This document shows, in pieces, positions 8,894-18,145 of a DNA stretch of 64,000 nucleotides. The position numbers and the translations under genes were made by a program. Position 1 is the first letter of the stretch, and each line of letters opens with the position of its first letter. The notes beneath the pieces were generated by a model that was given only the letters and a program-made list of their open reading frames with translations, made no database searches and had not been told where the DNA came from. This stretch comes from Microvirga terrae (GTDB lineage: Bacteria; Pseudomonadota; Alphaproteobacteria; Rhizobiales; Beijerinckiaceae), in assembly GCF_013307435.2 (NCBI RefSeq), contig NZ_CP102845.1, positions 124,001 through 188,000 of the forward strand, written 5' to 3'.

Positions 8894-8983
8894 GTCATGG
8901 CCGGGCTTGTCCCGGCCATCCCGATCAGGAAGGCGTCGCGCTGAAGAGTGTCGCGATCACCGGCACAAGACCGGTGATGACGG
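8894..8983. repeat. Repeat B, two-hairpin element, copy 1
   Basis: About 90 bp made of two palindromes: catggccgggcttgtcccggcc at the left and atcaccggcacaagaccggtgat at the right, joined by a short spacer. The same layout recurs at 17140 and, inverted, at 55669. It occupies the gap between the divergent permease and aminotransferase genes, which otherwise shows no gene. Confidence 0.8.
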
Positions 8984-9108
8984 GGAGAGAGCGGCAAGGT
9001 CGCTCCCGAACGGTGCAGGTCCTGCGAGAATGCCGGTTCGATTGTCCCCCGCTCCGTGATAGGAAGCACCTCGACGCCACGACGATCCATCCAGACTGAG
9101 AGAGCGGC

Positions 9109-10263
9109 ATGAACCGACTGTTCGCCAACCTGCCCACTACCGTGTTCGAAGTCATGTCGAGCCTCGCCCGCGAGACCGGGGCGATCAATCTCGGCCAGGG
9201 CTTTCCGGACGATCCCGGCCCCGAGGACGTGCGGCGGGCGGCGGCGGACGCGGTGCTCAACGGCTACAATCAGTATCCCTCGATGATGGGCATCCCCGAG
9301 TTGCGCTCGGGCATCGCGGCTCATTACAAGCACTGGCAGGGCCTCGACCTCGATGCCGGCACCGAGGTGATGGTGACCTCCGGGGCCACGGAAGCCCTCG
9401 CGGGCGCGATCCTCGGCATCGTGGAGCCGGGCGACGAGGTGGTGCTGTTCGAGCCCATGTACGACGCCTATCTGCCGCTCGTGCGGCTCGCCGGCGGCGT
9501 GCCGAAATTCGTCACCCTGCAGCCGCCCCATTTCCGCCTGACGGAAGAGGCGCTGGCGAAGGCCTTCTCGCCCAAGACCAAGGCGGTGGTGTTCAACAAC
9601 CCCCTCAACCCGACCGCCACCGTGTTCCCGGACGAGGATCTGGCGCTTCTCGCCGAGTTCTGCCGGAAATTCGACGCCATCGCGATCTCGGACGAGGTGT
9701 GGGAGCATGTGATCTTCGACGGCCGGAAGCACCGGTCGGTGCTGGGCCTCGAGGGCATGCGCGAGCGCTCGGTGAAGATCGGCTCGGCGGGCAAGATCTT
9801 CAGCCTCACGGGCTGGAAGGTGGGCTTCGTCTGCGCGGCCCCGCCCATCATGAAGGTGCTGGCGAAATCCCACCAGTTCCTCGCCTTCACGACGGCCCCG
9901 AACCTGCAGGCCGCCGTGGCCTACGGGCTCGCCAAGGACGATGCCTATTTCGACGGCATGCGGAAAAACTTCGCCCGCAGCCGCGACCGCTTCACCGACG
10001 GGCTGCGGACCCTCGGCTTCGACGTGATCCCGAGCCAGGGCACCTATTTCGTCAACATCGACATCGCGGCCCTGGGCGAACCCGACGACGTCGCCTTCTG
10101 CCGCCGCCTGGTCACGGAGCACGGCGTCGCGGCGATTCCGGTCTCGGCCTTCTATGCGGAGGGCGCGGTGAAGACCGTGGTGCGCTTCTGCTTCGCCAAG
10201 AAGGACGCGACCCTCGATGCCGGGCTGGAGCGGCTGGCGAAGGCGATCCGGCGGGCCGCCTGA
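9109..10263 (+). CDS. Pyridoxal-phosphate aminotransferase, class I/II
   Basis: A 384-residue fold-type I aminotransferase. It shows the N-terminal INLGQGFPDDPGP, the NQYPSMMGIPELR region, TSGATEAL, NNPLNPT (PLP-binding Asn), ISDEVWEHVIF (Asp/Tyr region replaced by a DEVWE form) and the catalytic lysine in SAGKIFSLTGWKVG. The pattern matches the YbdL/kynurenine aminotransferase subgroup, often acting on methionine, glutamine or aromatic amino acids. It appears to be a single-gene unit between repeat B and potF. Precise amino acid not determinable. Confidence 0.9.
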   Translation: MNRLFANLPTTVFEVMSSLARETGAINLGQGFPDDPGPEDVRRAAADAVLNGYNQYPSMMGIPELRSGIAAHYKHWQGLDLDAGTEVMVTSGATEALAGAILGIVEPGDEVVLFEPMYDAYLPLVRLAGGVPKFVTLQPPHFRLTEEALAKAFSPKTKAVVFNNPLNPTATVFPDEDLALLAEFCRKFDAIAISDEVWEHVIFDGRKHRSVLGLEGMRERSVKIGSAGKIFSLTGWKVGFVCAAPPIMKVLAKSHQFLAFTTAPNLQAAVAYGLAKDDAYFDGMRKNFARSRDRFTDGLRTLGFDVIPSQGTYFVNIDIAALGEPDDVAFCRRLVTEHGVAAIPVSAFYAEGAVKTVVRFCFAKKDATLDAGLERLAKAIRRAA

Positions 10264-10358
10264 CGCCCGCCGCCACGGCCTCGCCTTGGACATTGTTTCT
10301 TGGCCCGGAATTTCCTAGCCTGCCCCGTTGTCACCTGTCTTGAGGAGTGCCGCCCTAA

Positions 10359-11444
10359 ATGTTCCGTCTTCTCGCCTCGGTTGCTCTGACCCTCGGTCTC
10401 GTCACCGCCGCCGCCGCTCAGGAGCGTGTGGTCAACGTCTATAACTGGTCCGACTACGTGGACCCGAAGGCGCTCGACGAGTTCACGAAGCAGACCGGCA
10501 TCAAGGTGGTCTACGACACCTACGACAACAACGAGATCGTCGAGACCAAGCTGCTCGCCGGCAAATCCGGCTACGACATCGTCGTGCCCTCGGGGCCCTT
10601 CGTGCAGCGCCTGATCGGCGCCAAGGTGTTTCAGAAGCTCGACAAGGCGAAGCTGCCGAACCTCGCCAATCAATGGCCCGAGGTGACGCAGCGTCTCGCC
10701 GTGTTCGATCCGGGCAACCAATATGCCGTCAACTACATGTGGGGCACCACCGGCATCGGCATCAACGTGAAGAAGGTGAAGGAAATACTCGGCGACATGC
10801 CGCTCAACACCTGGGACCTGGTGATGAAGCCGGAGATCTCCTCCAGGCTGAAGGCCTGCGGCATCTACATGCTCGACAGCCCCGAGGACCTTTTCCCCGG
10901 CGTCATGGCCTATCTCGGGCTCAATCCGGATTCGAAGCGCCTGGAGGATCTGAACAAGGCGGGCGACGCCCTGTTCCGCATCCGCGGCAACATCCAGAAG
11001 TTCCATTCCTCCGAATACATCAACGCGCTTGCCAACGGCGACATCTGCGTGGCGGTGGGTTATTCGGGCGACATGATCCAGGCCAAGAACCGCGCCGAGG
11101 AAGCCAAGAACGGCGTCGAGGTCGGCTACGTCATCCCGCGCGAGGGCGCGCTGATGTGGTTCGACAGCTTCGTGATCCCGGCGGATTCCAAGAACGTCGC
11201 GGAGGCGCACGAGTTCATCAACTTCATGATGAAGCCGGAGATCGCCGCCAGGAACGCGAACTTCGTGTCCTACGCGTCGGGCAATCTCGCGGCCAAGCAG
11301 TTCATCGACAAGGCGATCCTCGACAATCCCGGCATCTACCCGGATGACGCGACCATGAAGCGCCTGTTCACCAACACGGCCTATGACGAGCGCTCCCAGC
11401 GCACCGTCACGCGGCTCTGGACCCGGGTGAAGACCGGGCGTTAA
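10359..11444 (+). CDS. potF: Putrescine-type periplasmic binding protein
   Basis: A 361-residue protein. The signal peptide ends near AAAAAQE (about residue 21), then comes VVNVYNWSDYVDP, the hallmark of PotD/PotF polyamine-binding proteins. YDTYDNNE, the YDIVVPSG loop and YMWGTTGIG also match. It would capture putrescine or spermidine in the periplasm for a PotGHI-type importer. No potGHI genes lie next to it; a strong terminator follows directly, so it is monocistronic here and the transporter must be elsewhere. Confidence 0.88.
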   Translation: MFRLLASVALTLGLVTAAAAQERVVNVYNWSDYVDPKALDEFTKQTGIKVVYDTYDNNEIVETKLLAGKSGYDIVVPSGPFVQRLIGAKVFQKLDKAKLPNLANQWPEVTQRLAVFDPGNQYAVNYMWGTTGIGINVKKVKEILGDMPLNTWDLVMKPEISSRLKACGIYMLDSPEDLFPGVMAYLGLNPDSKRLEDLNKAGDALFRIRGNIQKFHSSEYINALANGDICVAVGYSGDMIQAKNRAEEAKNGVEVGYVIPREGALMWFDSFVIPADSKNVAEAHEFINFMMKPEIAARNANFVSYASGNLAAKQFIDKAILDNPGIYPDDATMKRLFTNTAYDERSQRTVTRLWTRVKTGR

Positions 11445-11485
11445 TCCGCCGCTCAGGTTCGCCCGGGCATTGTCCTCGGGCCCCG

Positions 11486-11513
11486 AAGCCTCGCCTATGG
11501 GCGAGGCTTTTTT
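11486..11513 (+). terminator. Rho-independent terminator after potF
   Basis: Stem aagcctcgcc / ggcgaggctt around a TATG loop, followed by a run of six T. It ends the potF transcript 40 bp after the stop and lies 20 bp before the next gene. Confidence 0.9.
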
Positions 11514-11531
11514 GATGAAGGACCGTTCCCG

Positions 11532-12254
11532 ATGCGCCTTGCCGTTGCCGCCGCCCTCGCAGCCCTGAGCCTCGCCGCTCCGGCGCTCGCCCAGGCTCCC
11601 ACCCCGCGCCAGCCCACGATCAGCGTGATGGGAACCGGCGAGGCGGAGCTGAAGCCGGACTTCGCCCGCATCCATGTGACGGTCGCCACGCAGGCCGACA
11701 CGGTCGCGCAGGCGAGCGCCGCCAACAACACGGCCACGGAGCGGGTGCTCGCCCGCATCCAGAGCCTCGGCGTCAGGCGGGAGGACATCCGGACGGTCAA
11801 TTTCCAGGTCTTCCAGACGCCGCCGCAGCTCGGACCGGACGGCAAGGAGCTGAAGACCCCGAAATTCTCCGCCAACCACCAGCTGCGGATCACCACCCGC
11901 GACCTCGACGGCGTCGGGCGCCTCGCCGGCGAGATCCTGGCGAGCGGCGACATGACCTTCCAGTCGGTCGCCTTCGGGCTCGACAGGCAGGAAGAGGGCG
12001 GCGACCGGGCCCGGGAAGCGGCCGTGCGCGATGCCCGCCGTCAGGCGGAGATCTATGCCGGGGCTGCCGGCGTGTCCCTGGGCCGTCTCCTGGAGATCCG
12101 GGACGGGTCGGCCCAGCCCTTCGAGCCGCAGCCCGACATGCGCATGTCGATGGCGATGGCCAAGGGGGCCGAATCGGTCCCGATCGTGCCGCCGGCGACG
12201 ATCCGCTACACGGCGAACGTCCAGCTTGTCTGGGAGATGGCCGGGAAGCCCTGA
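11532..12254 (+). CDS. SIMPL-domain (DUF541) periplasmic protein
   Basis: A 240-residue protein with a signal peptide (cleavage near APALAQA, about residue 21) followed by ISVMGTGEAELKPDFA, the N-terminal signature of the SIMPL/DUF541 family (Pfam SIMPL, E. coli YggE relatives). RVLARIQSLGVRREDIRT and the C-terminal ARRQAEIYAGAAGVSLGRLLEI also match. The family is periplasmic or outer-membrane associated and linked to oxidative stress, with no defined activity. The gene sits alone between the potF terminator and a convergent chemoreceptor gene. Confidence 0.85.
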   Translation: MRLAVAAALAALSLAAPALAQAPTPRQPTISVMGTGEAELKPDFARIHVTVATQADTVAQASAANNTATERVLARIQSLGVRREDIRTVNFQVFQTPPQLGPDGKELKTPKFSANHQLRITTRDLDGVGRLAGEILASGDMTFQSVAFGLDRQEEGGDRAREAAVRDARRQAEIYAGAAGVSLGRLLEIRDGSAQPFEPQPDMRMSMAMAKGAESVPIVPPATIRYTANVQLVWEMAGKP

Positions 12255-12273
12255 GACGCCCCGGCCCGTCGGA

Positions 12274-14262
12274 TCAAGCTGCCCTGACGCTCTGAAGGAA
12301 CTGGCCGATCTCGGCCCCGAGGCGCTGGGCTTGGCTCTCCAGGGCGATGGAGAGATCCGCCACATTGCGGGCGGCATCGAGGGACTGGGTGGCGACCCCT
12401 TGCGTCGTCTCGATGGCGGAGGTGCCGGACTGCGCCTCCGTCGAGACCTGGGCCACGGAGCGGGCGATCTCGGACACGGCCGCCGTCTGCTGGCTGACCG
12501 TCCCGGCCACCGTGGACACGACTCCGGCCAGATCCTCCACGGACGCCTGCACGGTGCCGAGCGCCACCAGGGTCTCGCGCGAGGCCGCCTGGACGGCCTC
12601 GATCTGCCGGGCGATCTCCTCCGTGGCCTTGGCGGTCTGGCCCGCCAGATCCTTCACCTCGGAGGCGACGACCGCGAAGCCCTTGCCGGCCTCGCCGGCC
12701 CGGGCCGCCTCGATGGTGGCGTTGAGCGCCAGCAGGTTGGTCTGAGCCGCGATCGAGCGGATGAGATTCGCCACCTCGCCGATCTGGGAGGTGGCCGTCG
12801 AGAGCGTCGACATGCTGCCGGAGGCGCCGCGCGCCTCGGCCACTGCCCGTTCGGACGCTTGGGCGGAGGCCTGGGTCTGGGCCGCGACCTCAGCGAGGGA
12901 TGCGTCGAGCTCCTCGGCGGCGCTCGCCACGGCCGACATGTTGTGCGCCGTGCGGGTGGACGCGGCTCCCGCGATCTGGGCCTGCTGGGTGACGTGGTGG
13001 GCCGATCCTTCGAGCTGCCCGGACGCCTTAGCGAGATCGCCCGTGACGTCCCGGACCTCCGCGAGGATCTGCTCGACCGAGGCGTCGAAGGCCATGATCG
13101 CGTTGGAGATCGCGTGGGCCCGCTGGGCATCGACGGCCGCCATGCCCTCCCGCTCGTGCGTCAGGCGCTCGCGTTCGCGGGCATTGTCGCGGAAGACCAG
13201 GACCGTGCGGGCCATCGCGCCGATCTCATCGGTATTGCCGGTGAACGGGACCTCGCTCGCCGCGTCGCCGTCCGCGAGCCGCCGCATGGCCTGCTGGAGG
13301 CGGGTCAGGGGCAGCGAAATCGACCGTCCGACGAGGACGTTGAGCACGAGGCCGAACAGCAGCGTGGCGCCCATGGTCCAGAGGATCAGCGTGAAGGTGC
13401 GATGCTGCGAGGCGGTGAGTTGCTCGTCGGTCTCGTGCGCCTCGGCGCGCACCTTGGCGAGCAGCTGGTCGAGGACCGGGACGAGCAGGTCGAACTGCCC
13501 CATCAGCTTCTCGCCCTGGCCGGAGACCTGCTGCTCCAGTTCGCTCCAGGCGTGGAAGGCCTCCTGGAACGAGACGCTCGCGGAGTCGATCGCCGCCTTG
13601 TCCTTGGGATCGCCGGAGAACTGGGCCAGCGCCCGGGTGAAGCGTCCCTGCTCGACCTCGAAGGCACCGAGAATGCTCTCCTCGAGCAGGATGCGGGCAC
13701 GAGCCTCCTGGTTGAACATGCCGAGCATGGCCGCCCAGAGGCGCCAGGCGATGGTCTCGCCGCTGCCGGTCAGGGGCCGCACGAGCTTTTCGAGATTGGT
13801 CTCCGCCTTCAGGAGGCGTCCCTGCGCGCCCTCGTCCGGCTTGCTACCGACAGAGGCGTAAAGCTTGCCGAGCGCATTCCCCTGGCTGATCAGGGCCGTT
13901 GCATGCTGCTTCAGGGCCGCGACCTCGGGCGTGATCAGGCCGGCCCCGGTGGCGGCGCCCATCTCGTCGAGCTGGGCCGCCAGGGCCTTGTGCTGATCGA
14001 TGAAGGCCTGGCCGTGATGGGCGAGGCGGCTTGCCGTCCATTCGCCGGCGGTCACCTTCAGGGCGTCGGCCCGGCTCCGGACCTGGTTGGCCTTCTCGGC
14101 CAGGGCGGAATAGGTCTGCTGCACTGACAGCGCCTGTTCGACCTCATGGCGGCCGGTCTGAAACACGGCGCCGATCACCGCGAAGCCGAGCACCATGACG
14201 CCGCTCAACGCGGCGACCCGCACCCGCACCGACGGCCGCCCCACACGAGCAAGAGACGACAT
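12274..14262 (-). CDS. Methyl-accepting chemotaxis protein
   Basis: A 662-residue receptor. One membrane helix lies near residues 17-37 and a second near 291-311, enclosing a periplasmic helical sensor of about 250 residues. A HAMP domain follows ([21 protein letters not shown]). The cytoplasmic coiled coil carries the conserved signalling tip [20 protein letters not shown] and [14 protein letters not shown]. It would pass ligand signals to CheA/CheW. There is no CheB/CheR-tethering pentapeptide at the C-terminus (ends SVRAA). No other chemotaxis genes are nearby; the ligand is unknown. Confidence 0.92.
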   Translation of the reverse strand: MSSLARVGRPSVRVRVAALSGVMVLGFAVIGAVFQTGRHEVEQALSVQQTYSALAEKANQVRSRADALKVTAGEWTASRLAHHGQAFIDQHKALAAQLDEMGAATGAGLITPEVAALKQHATALISQGNALGKLYASVGSKPDEGAQGRLLKAETNLEKLVRPLTGSGETIAWRLWAAMLGMFNQEARARILLEESILGAFEVEQGRFTRALAQFSGDPKDKAAIDSASVSFQEAFHAWSELEQQVSGQGEKLMGQFDLLVPVLDQLLAKVRAEAHETDEQLTASQHRTFTLILWTMGATLLFGLVLNVLVGRSISLPLTRLQQAMRRLADGDAASEVPFTGNTDEIGAMARTVLVFRDNARERERLTHEREGMAAVDAQRAHAISNAIMAFDASVEQILAEVRDVTGDLAKASGQLEGSAHHVTQQAQIAGAASTRTAHNMSAVASAAEELDASLAEVAAQTQASAQASERAVAEARGASGSMSTLSTATSQIGEVANLIRSIAAQTNLLALNATIEAARAGEAGKGFAVVASEVKDLAGQTAKATEEIARQIEAVQAASRETLVALGTVQASVEDLAGVVSTVAGTVSQQTAAVSEIARSVAQVSTEAQSGTSAIETTQGVATQSLDAARNVADLSIALESQAQRLGAEIGQFLQSVRAA

Positions 14263-14353
14263 TCCCCCGAATCCCCCTTTTAGGACTTTGCGGCAAGATT
14301 GGGGCGGACGGGTTAAGGAGTGATTGACGCTAGGTTAGAAGCCCCGAAGCCGC

Positions 14354-14812
14354 TCAGGCGGCTTTCGGCAGTTCGGTCATGATGGCATAGAGCGCCGTGG
14401 CGTCCCGCGTGGCCCGGACCCGTTCGATCAGCCCGGGCTCGCGCAGCACCCGAGCCACCCGGGCCAGGGCTTTCAGATGGTCGGCGCCGGCTCCTTCGGG
14501 GGCGAGCAGAAGGAAGAGCACGTCGACCGGCTGAGCGTCGAGAGCCTCGAAATCGACCGGCCTGTCGAGCCTTGCGATGAGGCCGAAGATCCGGGTCAGG
14601 TTCGGCAGCTTGCCGTGAGGAATGGCGATGCCCTCGCCGATCCCGGTCGAGCCGAGGCGCTCGCGCTGCAGGAGAGCCTCGTAGATGGCGCTGTCGGGGA
14701 GACCCGTGAGCCGGGCCGCCTGGGAGGCCAGTTCCTGAAGGGCCTGTTTCTTGCCGCTGACGCGCAGGGCGGGCAGAACGGCCCGGGGGTCTAAGAAATC
14801 CAGCAAAGGCAT
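14354..14812 (-). CDS. ptsN: Nitrogen-regulatory PTS enzyme IIA
   Basis: A 152-residue EIIA-Ntr protein. The phosphorylated histidine is in EGIAIPHGKLPN (about residue 66), preceded by QRERLGSTGIG, and the C-terminal half has FLLLAPEGAGADHLKALA. It is phosphorylated by the NPr/EI-Ntr chain and tunes nitrogen, potassium and sigma-54-linked functions. It is the last gene of the rpoN-hpf-ptsN order conserved in proteobacteria. A short hairpin (14347-14364) overlaps its stop codon. Confidence 0.93.
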   Translation of the reverse strand: MPLLDFLDPRAVLPALRVSGKKQALQELASQAARLTGLPDSAIYEALLQRERLGSTGIGEGIAIPHGKLPNLTRIFGLIARLDRPVDFEALDAQPVDVLFLLLAPEGAGADHLKALARVARVLREPGLIERVRATRDATALYAIMTELPKAA

Positions 14813-14897
14813 CGATCACGCTGCATTTTGATGTGAAGCCTGGAAGGCCTCTCACCGTTCCACGCAAGAACCGGGCCAAGAAGAGGTAGCTCCCCCG

Positions 14898-15473
14898 TCA
14901 AGGCTGTGCGAGCGGCGGGTCGACCCAACCGATCGCTCCGTCGCCGCGGCGGTATACGACGTTCACGCGGCCGGTGCTAGCGTGGATGAACACAAGGGCT
15001 GGAGCTCCGGTGAGATCGAGCTGCATCACAGCGTCGCTGACGGAGAGCCTGTGGAGGGGCTTGGTGGTCTCGGCGATCACCATCGGATGGTAGGCCTCGT
15101 CCTCGCTCGCCTCGTCGCTGGGGGCCTCGAGGACGGAATAGGCCATCTCGAGGCCGCCTGCGCGCCCGTTCCCGGCGCCGGAACGATCCTTCAGCCGCTG
15201 CTTGTAGCGGCGCAGGCGGTTCTCGATCCGGCCCGCCGTCTGGTCGAAGCTGGCATAGGCGTCCTGAGCCGCCCCGGAGGCTTCCAGGGTCATGCCCGAA
15301 GTCAGGTGAAGCACGCAATCGGTGCGATAGCCTGTGCCGTCGCGGGTGACGGTCACGTGACCCGAATAGCCGCCGTCGAAATATTTCGACAGGGCGCCGG
15401 CCATCCGATCCCGCACCTGGGATCGAAGGGCTTCGCCGATATCGAGATTCTTCCCCGACACCCTCAACGTCAT
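14898..15473 (-). CDS. hpf: Long-form ribosome hibernation-promoting factor
   Basis: A 191-residue protein with an N-terminal HPF/YfiA domain (MTLRVSGKNLDIGEALRSQV, residues 1-20) and the C-terminal dimerisation domain (PMVIAETTKPLHRLSVSDAV and FIHASTGRVNVVYRRGDG). The long form promotes 100S ribosome dimers in stationary phase. The ATG at 15473 is preceded by an excellent Shine-Dalgarno (gaggaggagat), which fixes the start. It lies between rpoN and ptsN, as usual in this order. Confidence 0.93.
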   Translation of the reverse strand: MTLRVSGKNLDIGEALRSQVRDRMAGALSKYFDGGYSGHVTVTRDGTGYRTDCVLHLTSGMTLEASGAAQDAYASFDQTAGRIENRLRRYKQRLKDRSGAGNGRAGGLEMAYSVLEAPSDEASEDEAYHPMVIAETTKPLHRLSVSDAVMQLDLTGAPALVFIHASTGRVNVVYRRGDGAIGWVDPPLAQP

Positions 15474-15590
15474 CGTGATCTCCTCCTCATGCGCCGTCGC
15501 TTCGTGGCGATCCTTCGGGGTGGCGCTTGAGGTCGATGATGATCCGAATGGAGGCCAATGCAAGCCATGAAATGGGCGGGGCCTGCCGGG

Positions 15591-17078
15591 TCAGGGTTTC
15601 ATCCTGCCCGTGCGGCGGCGGTCCGCGGAGGAAGGAATGCGCAGGGACTCCCGGTATTTCGCGACCGTGCGCCGGGCGACCCGGATCCCGTCCGCCTTCA
15701 ATTTCTGGGCAATTGCCTCATCCGAGAGCACAGCGGCGGGGCTCTCGGCCTCGATCAGCTGCCTGATTCGGTGGCGGACCGCCTTGGCCGAATGCTCGCC
15801 CTCCCCGGTGGCGGCGCTGAAGAAGAACTTCATCGGGTGCGTGCCGCGCTCGGTGCCGATCGCCTTGTTCGCCGCAACCCTGGAGACGGTGGATTCGTGC
15901 ATCCTGATCGCCTCCGCGACGCTCCTGAGGGTCATGGGGCGCAGGGCCGCGACCCCCTCACGGAAGAAACCCTCCTGCTGGCGGGCGATCTCGGCGGCAA
16001 CCTTGAGGATCGTCTTGGCGCGCTGGTCCAGGCTGCGGGTCAGCCAGCTTGCGGCTTGAAGGCAATCGGACAGAAAACTCTTGTCCTCATCCTTGCGCAC
16101 CACCTTGGCGACCTCCGCATAATAGGTTCGGTTGAGCAGGATTCGGGGAAGGGTGTCCGGGTTGAGTTCGACCTGCAGGCCACCGTCCGGGGCAGCCCGC
16201 ACCAGGACGTCCGGCACGAGCACAGCCATGAGAGCAGGCGCGAAGGCAAGGCCAGGCTTGGGCTCGAGGCGGCGGATCTCGGCCAGCATTTCGGCGAGAT
16301 CCTCCTCGTCGACTCCGCAGACCTTCCTCAAGGCGGCAAAGTCCTGGCGGGCGACGAGAGGGAGATGAGCGAGCAGGGTCTCCATGGCCGGATCGAGCCG
16401 ATCGCGCTCCCGCAGCTGGATACTCAGGCATTCGGCCAGATTGCGTGCGCCGACCCCGGGCGGATCGAACCCCTGGATCAGCCTCAGGGCCGCCTCGGCG
16501 TCAGCGGGCGCGACCCGGAGGCGTGCCGCAAGATCAGCGAGATCCTCGGTGACGTAGCCGGCCTCGTCGAGGTTGTGGATCAGGTGCCGGCCGATCAGGC
16601 GCAGCGTCGGGTCGGCGGTCGCCCAATCGAGCTGCGCCTCCAGATGCTCGCTCAGGCTCGTCGCTCGGGCGAGCATGTCCTCCATCTCGGGCCTGAGTTC
16701 GCTGTGGCCCGTGCTGGCCGCGTGCCCGGACGAGGCCGGCAGGGCCTCCCGCCGCGGCGGAAGCGGCCCGGGGATCATCCTCGGACCGGCTGCCTCCGCC
16801 TTCTGCTTGGCATGCAGGAAATCCGCAAGGCTCGGCAGGGATGCCCCGGCCGGGGTTTCGCCCTCCTGCAGGAGCGGATTGCGCTCGAGCTCCGCCTCCA
16901 CATAGGCGGCGAGCTCCGCATGGGAGAGCTGCAGCAGCTTGATCGATTGAACCAGCTGGGGCGTCATCGTCAGGGACTGGCCCTGGCGCAGCTCCAGCCG
17001 CTGCATCGCCGTCATGAACGCACCCGAAGCCGTATGGGCATGCTTCTTGCATGCCTCGACGGTTCTACTCCGGTCCAT
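15591..17078 (-). CDS. rpoN: RNA polymerase sigma-54 factor
   Basis: Up to 495 residues. Region I is QGQSLTMTPQLVQSIKLLQLS followed by glutamine- and leucine-rich sequence; the core-binding and DNA-binding domains follow, ending with the RpoN box ARRTVAKYRESLRIPSS. It directs RNA polymerase to -24/-12 promoters with enhancer-binding activators. Start is uncertain: ATG 17078 gives an unusual 21-residue extension with only a weak upstream aaggg, while ATG 17015 or 17006 would begin just before MQRLELRQGQ as in relatives. Its order with lptB upstream and hpf-ptsN downstream is the conserved one. Confidence 0.93.
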   Translation of the reverse strand: MDRSRTVEACKKHAHTASGAFMTAMQRLELRQGQSLTMTPQLVQSIKLLQLSHAELAAYVEAELERNPLLQEGETPAGASLPSLADFLHAKQKAEAAGPRMIPGPLPPRREALPASSGHAASTGHSELRPEMEDMLARATSLSEHLEAQLDWATADPTLRLIGRHLIHNLDEAGYVTEDLADLAARLRVAPADAEAALRLIQGFDPPGVGARNLAECLSIQLRERDRLDPAMETLLAHLPLVARQDFAALRKVCGVDEEDLAEMLAEIRRLEPKPGLAFAPALMAVLVPDVLVRAAPDGGLQVELNPDTLPRILLNRTYYAEVAKVVRKDEDKSFLSDCLQAASWLTRSLDQRAKTILKVAAEIARQQEGFFREGVAALRPMTLRSVAEAIRMHESTVSRVAANKAIGTERGTHPMKFFFSAATGEGEHSAKAVRHRIRQLIEAESPAAVLSDEAIAQKLKADGIRVARRTVAKYRESLRIPSSADRRRTGRMKP

Positions 17079-17139
17079 CCCTTAAGGTCAAAAGATCAAT
17101 CGTCCGAGGCTCGAAGAGACGATCCATAACCGTCACCAC

Positions 17140-17229
17140 GTCATGGCCGGGCCTGTCCCGGCCGTCCCGATAGGGTGGGGCTCTGCGTCTCAGACGATCG
17201 GGATCACCGGCACAGGGCCGGTAATGACC
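17140..17229. repeat. Repeat B, copy 2
   Basis: Left palindrome catggccgggcctgtcccggcc and right palindrome atcaccggcacagggccggtaat. Same order and spacing as the copy at 8894. It sits between lptB and rpoN and may form stable mRNA hairpins there. Confidence 0.8.
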
Positions 17230-17247
17230 GAAGAGGGTTTTGACGGG

Positions 17248-18093
17248 CTAGAGACGGAAGTCCTCGCCCAGATAGAGGCGGCGCACCTCCTCGTTCGACA
17301 CGATGGCGTCCGGCGTGCCCTCGGTCAGGACGCGGCCGGAATGGATGATGTAGGCCCGGTCGATGAGGCCGAGGGTTTCGCGCACGTTGTGGTCGGTGAT
17401 GAGCACGCCGATGCCGCGCCGGGTGAGATGGCGCACCAGGTTCTGGATGTCGCCCACCGCAATGGGGTCGATGCCGGCGAAAGGCTCGTCGAGGAGCATG
17501 AAGGTCGGCTCGCCGGCCAGCGCCCGGGCGATCTCGCAGCGCCGCCGCTCGCCGCCCGAGAGCGCGATGGAGGGCGACTTGCGCAGGCGCGTGATGTTGA
17601 ACTCGTCGAGCAGAGCATCGAGCTTGCGCTCGCGCTCCTTGCGGCTCGGCTCGACGATCTCCAGCACGGCGCGGATATTGTCCTCCACGTTGAGGCCGCG
17701 GAAGATCGACGCCTCCTGCGGGAGATAGCCGATGCCGAGGCGGGCCCGGCGGTACATGGGCAGGCCCGTCACGTCGTGGCCGTCCAGGCTGATGACGCCG
17801 CGGTCGGCGCTCACCAGCCCGGTGATCATGTAGAAGATGGTGGTCTTGCCGGCCCCGTTGGGACCGAGCAGGCCCACGGCCTCGCCGGCGCGCACGTTCA
17901 GGCCCGCATCCTGCACCACGGTCCGGCCGCGATAGCTCTTCTGCAGGCCCTTGACCGCCAGGATCCCGGGGCCGCCGAACACGGCGTCGCTGTCGGCGCG
18001 GTGGAAGACATGCGGGCTCGTCCCGGCCGAATGGGGTTCCAGGAGGCTCACGTCGGAGGGACCGGTTTGAGATCGGTTGGAAAGCGGTTTCAC
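17248..18093 (-). CDS. lptB: LPS export ABC transporter ATPase
   Basis: The ATPase of the LptB2FGC machine that extracts LPS from the inner membrane. Walker A is GPNGAGKTT, the Q-loop is in GYLPQEASIFRGL, the signature is LSGGERRRCEIARAL and Walker B is FMLLDEPFAGIDP; the switch histidine is in ITDHNVRETL. The FRGLNVEDNI segment is diagnostic of LptB. An in-frame ATG at 18210 would overlap lptA and cross a strong terminator, so a GTG start at 18093 (or 18051) is preferred; neither has a clear Shine-Dalgarno. The N-terminal extension of about 40 residues ahead of the ABC fold is not conserved. Confidence 0.9.
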   Translation of the reverse strand: MKPLSNRSQTGPSDVSLLEPHSAGTSPHVFHRADSDAVFGGPGILAVKGLQKSYRGRTVVQDAGLNVRAGEAVGLLGPNGAGKTTIFYMITGLVSADRGVISLDGHDVTGLPMYRRARLGIGYLPQEASIFRGLNVEDNIRAVLEIVEPSRKERERKLDALLDEFNITRLRKSPSIALSGGERRRCEIARALAGEPTFMLLDEPFAGIDPIAVGDIQNLVRHLTRRGIGVLITDHNVRETLGLIDRAYIIHSGRVLTEGTPDAIVSNEEVRRLYLGEDFRL

Positions 18094-18117
18094 TGGCTCA
18101 ATCGTCGATCGTGAAAA

Positions 18118-18145
18118 GGGAAAAAGCGGGAGTTGAACTCCCGCT
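18118..18145 (-). terminator. Terminator between lptA and lptB
   Basis: On the minus strand AGCGGGAG / CTCCCGCT around a five-base loop, followed directly by TTTTTCCC. It starts 1 bp after the lptA stop codon. This is a good intrinsic terminator and implies that lptB-rpoN has its own promoter or depends on read-through. Confidence 0.85.
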
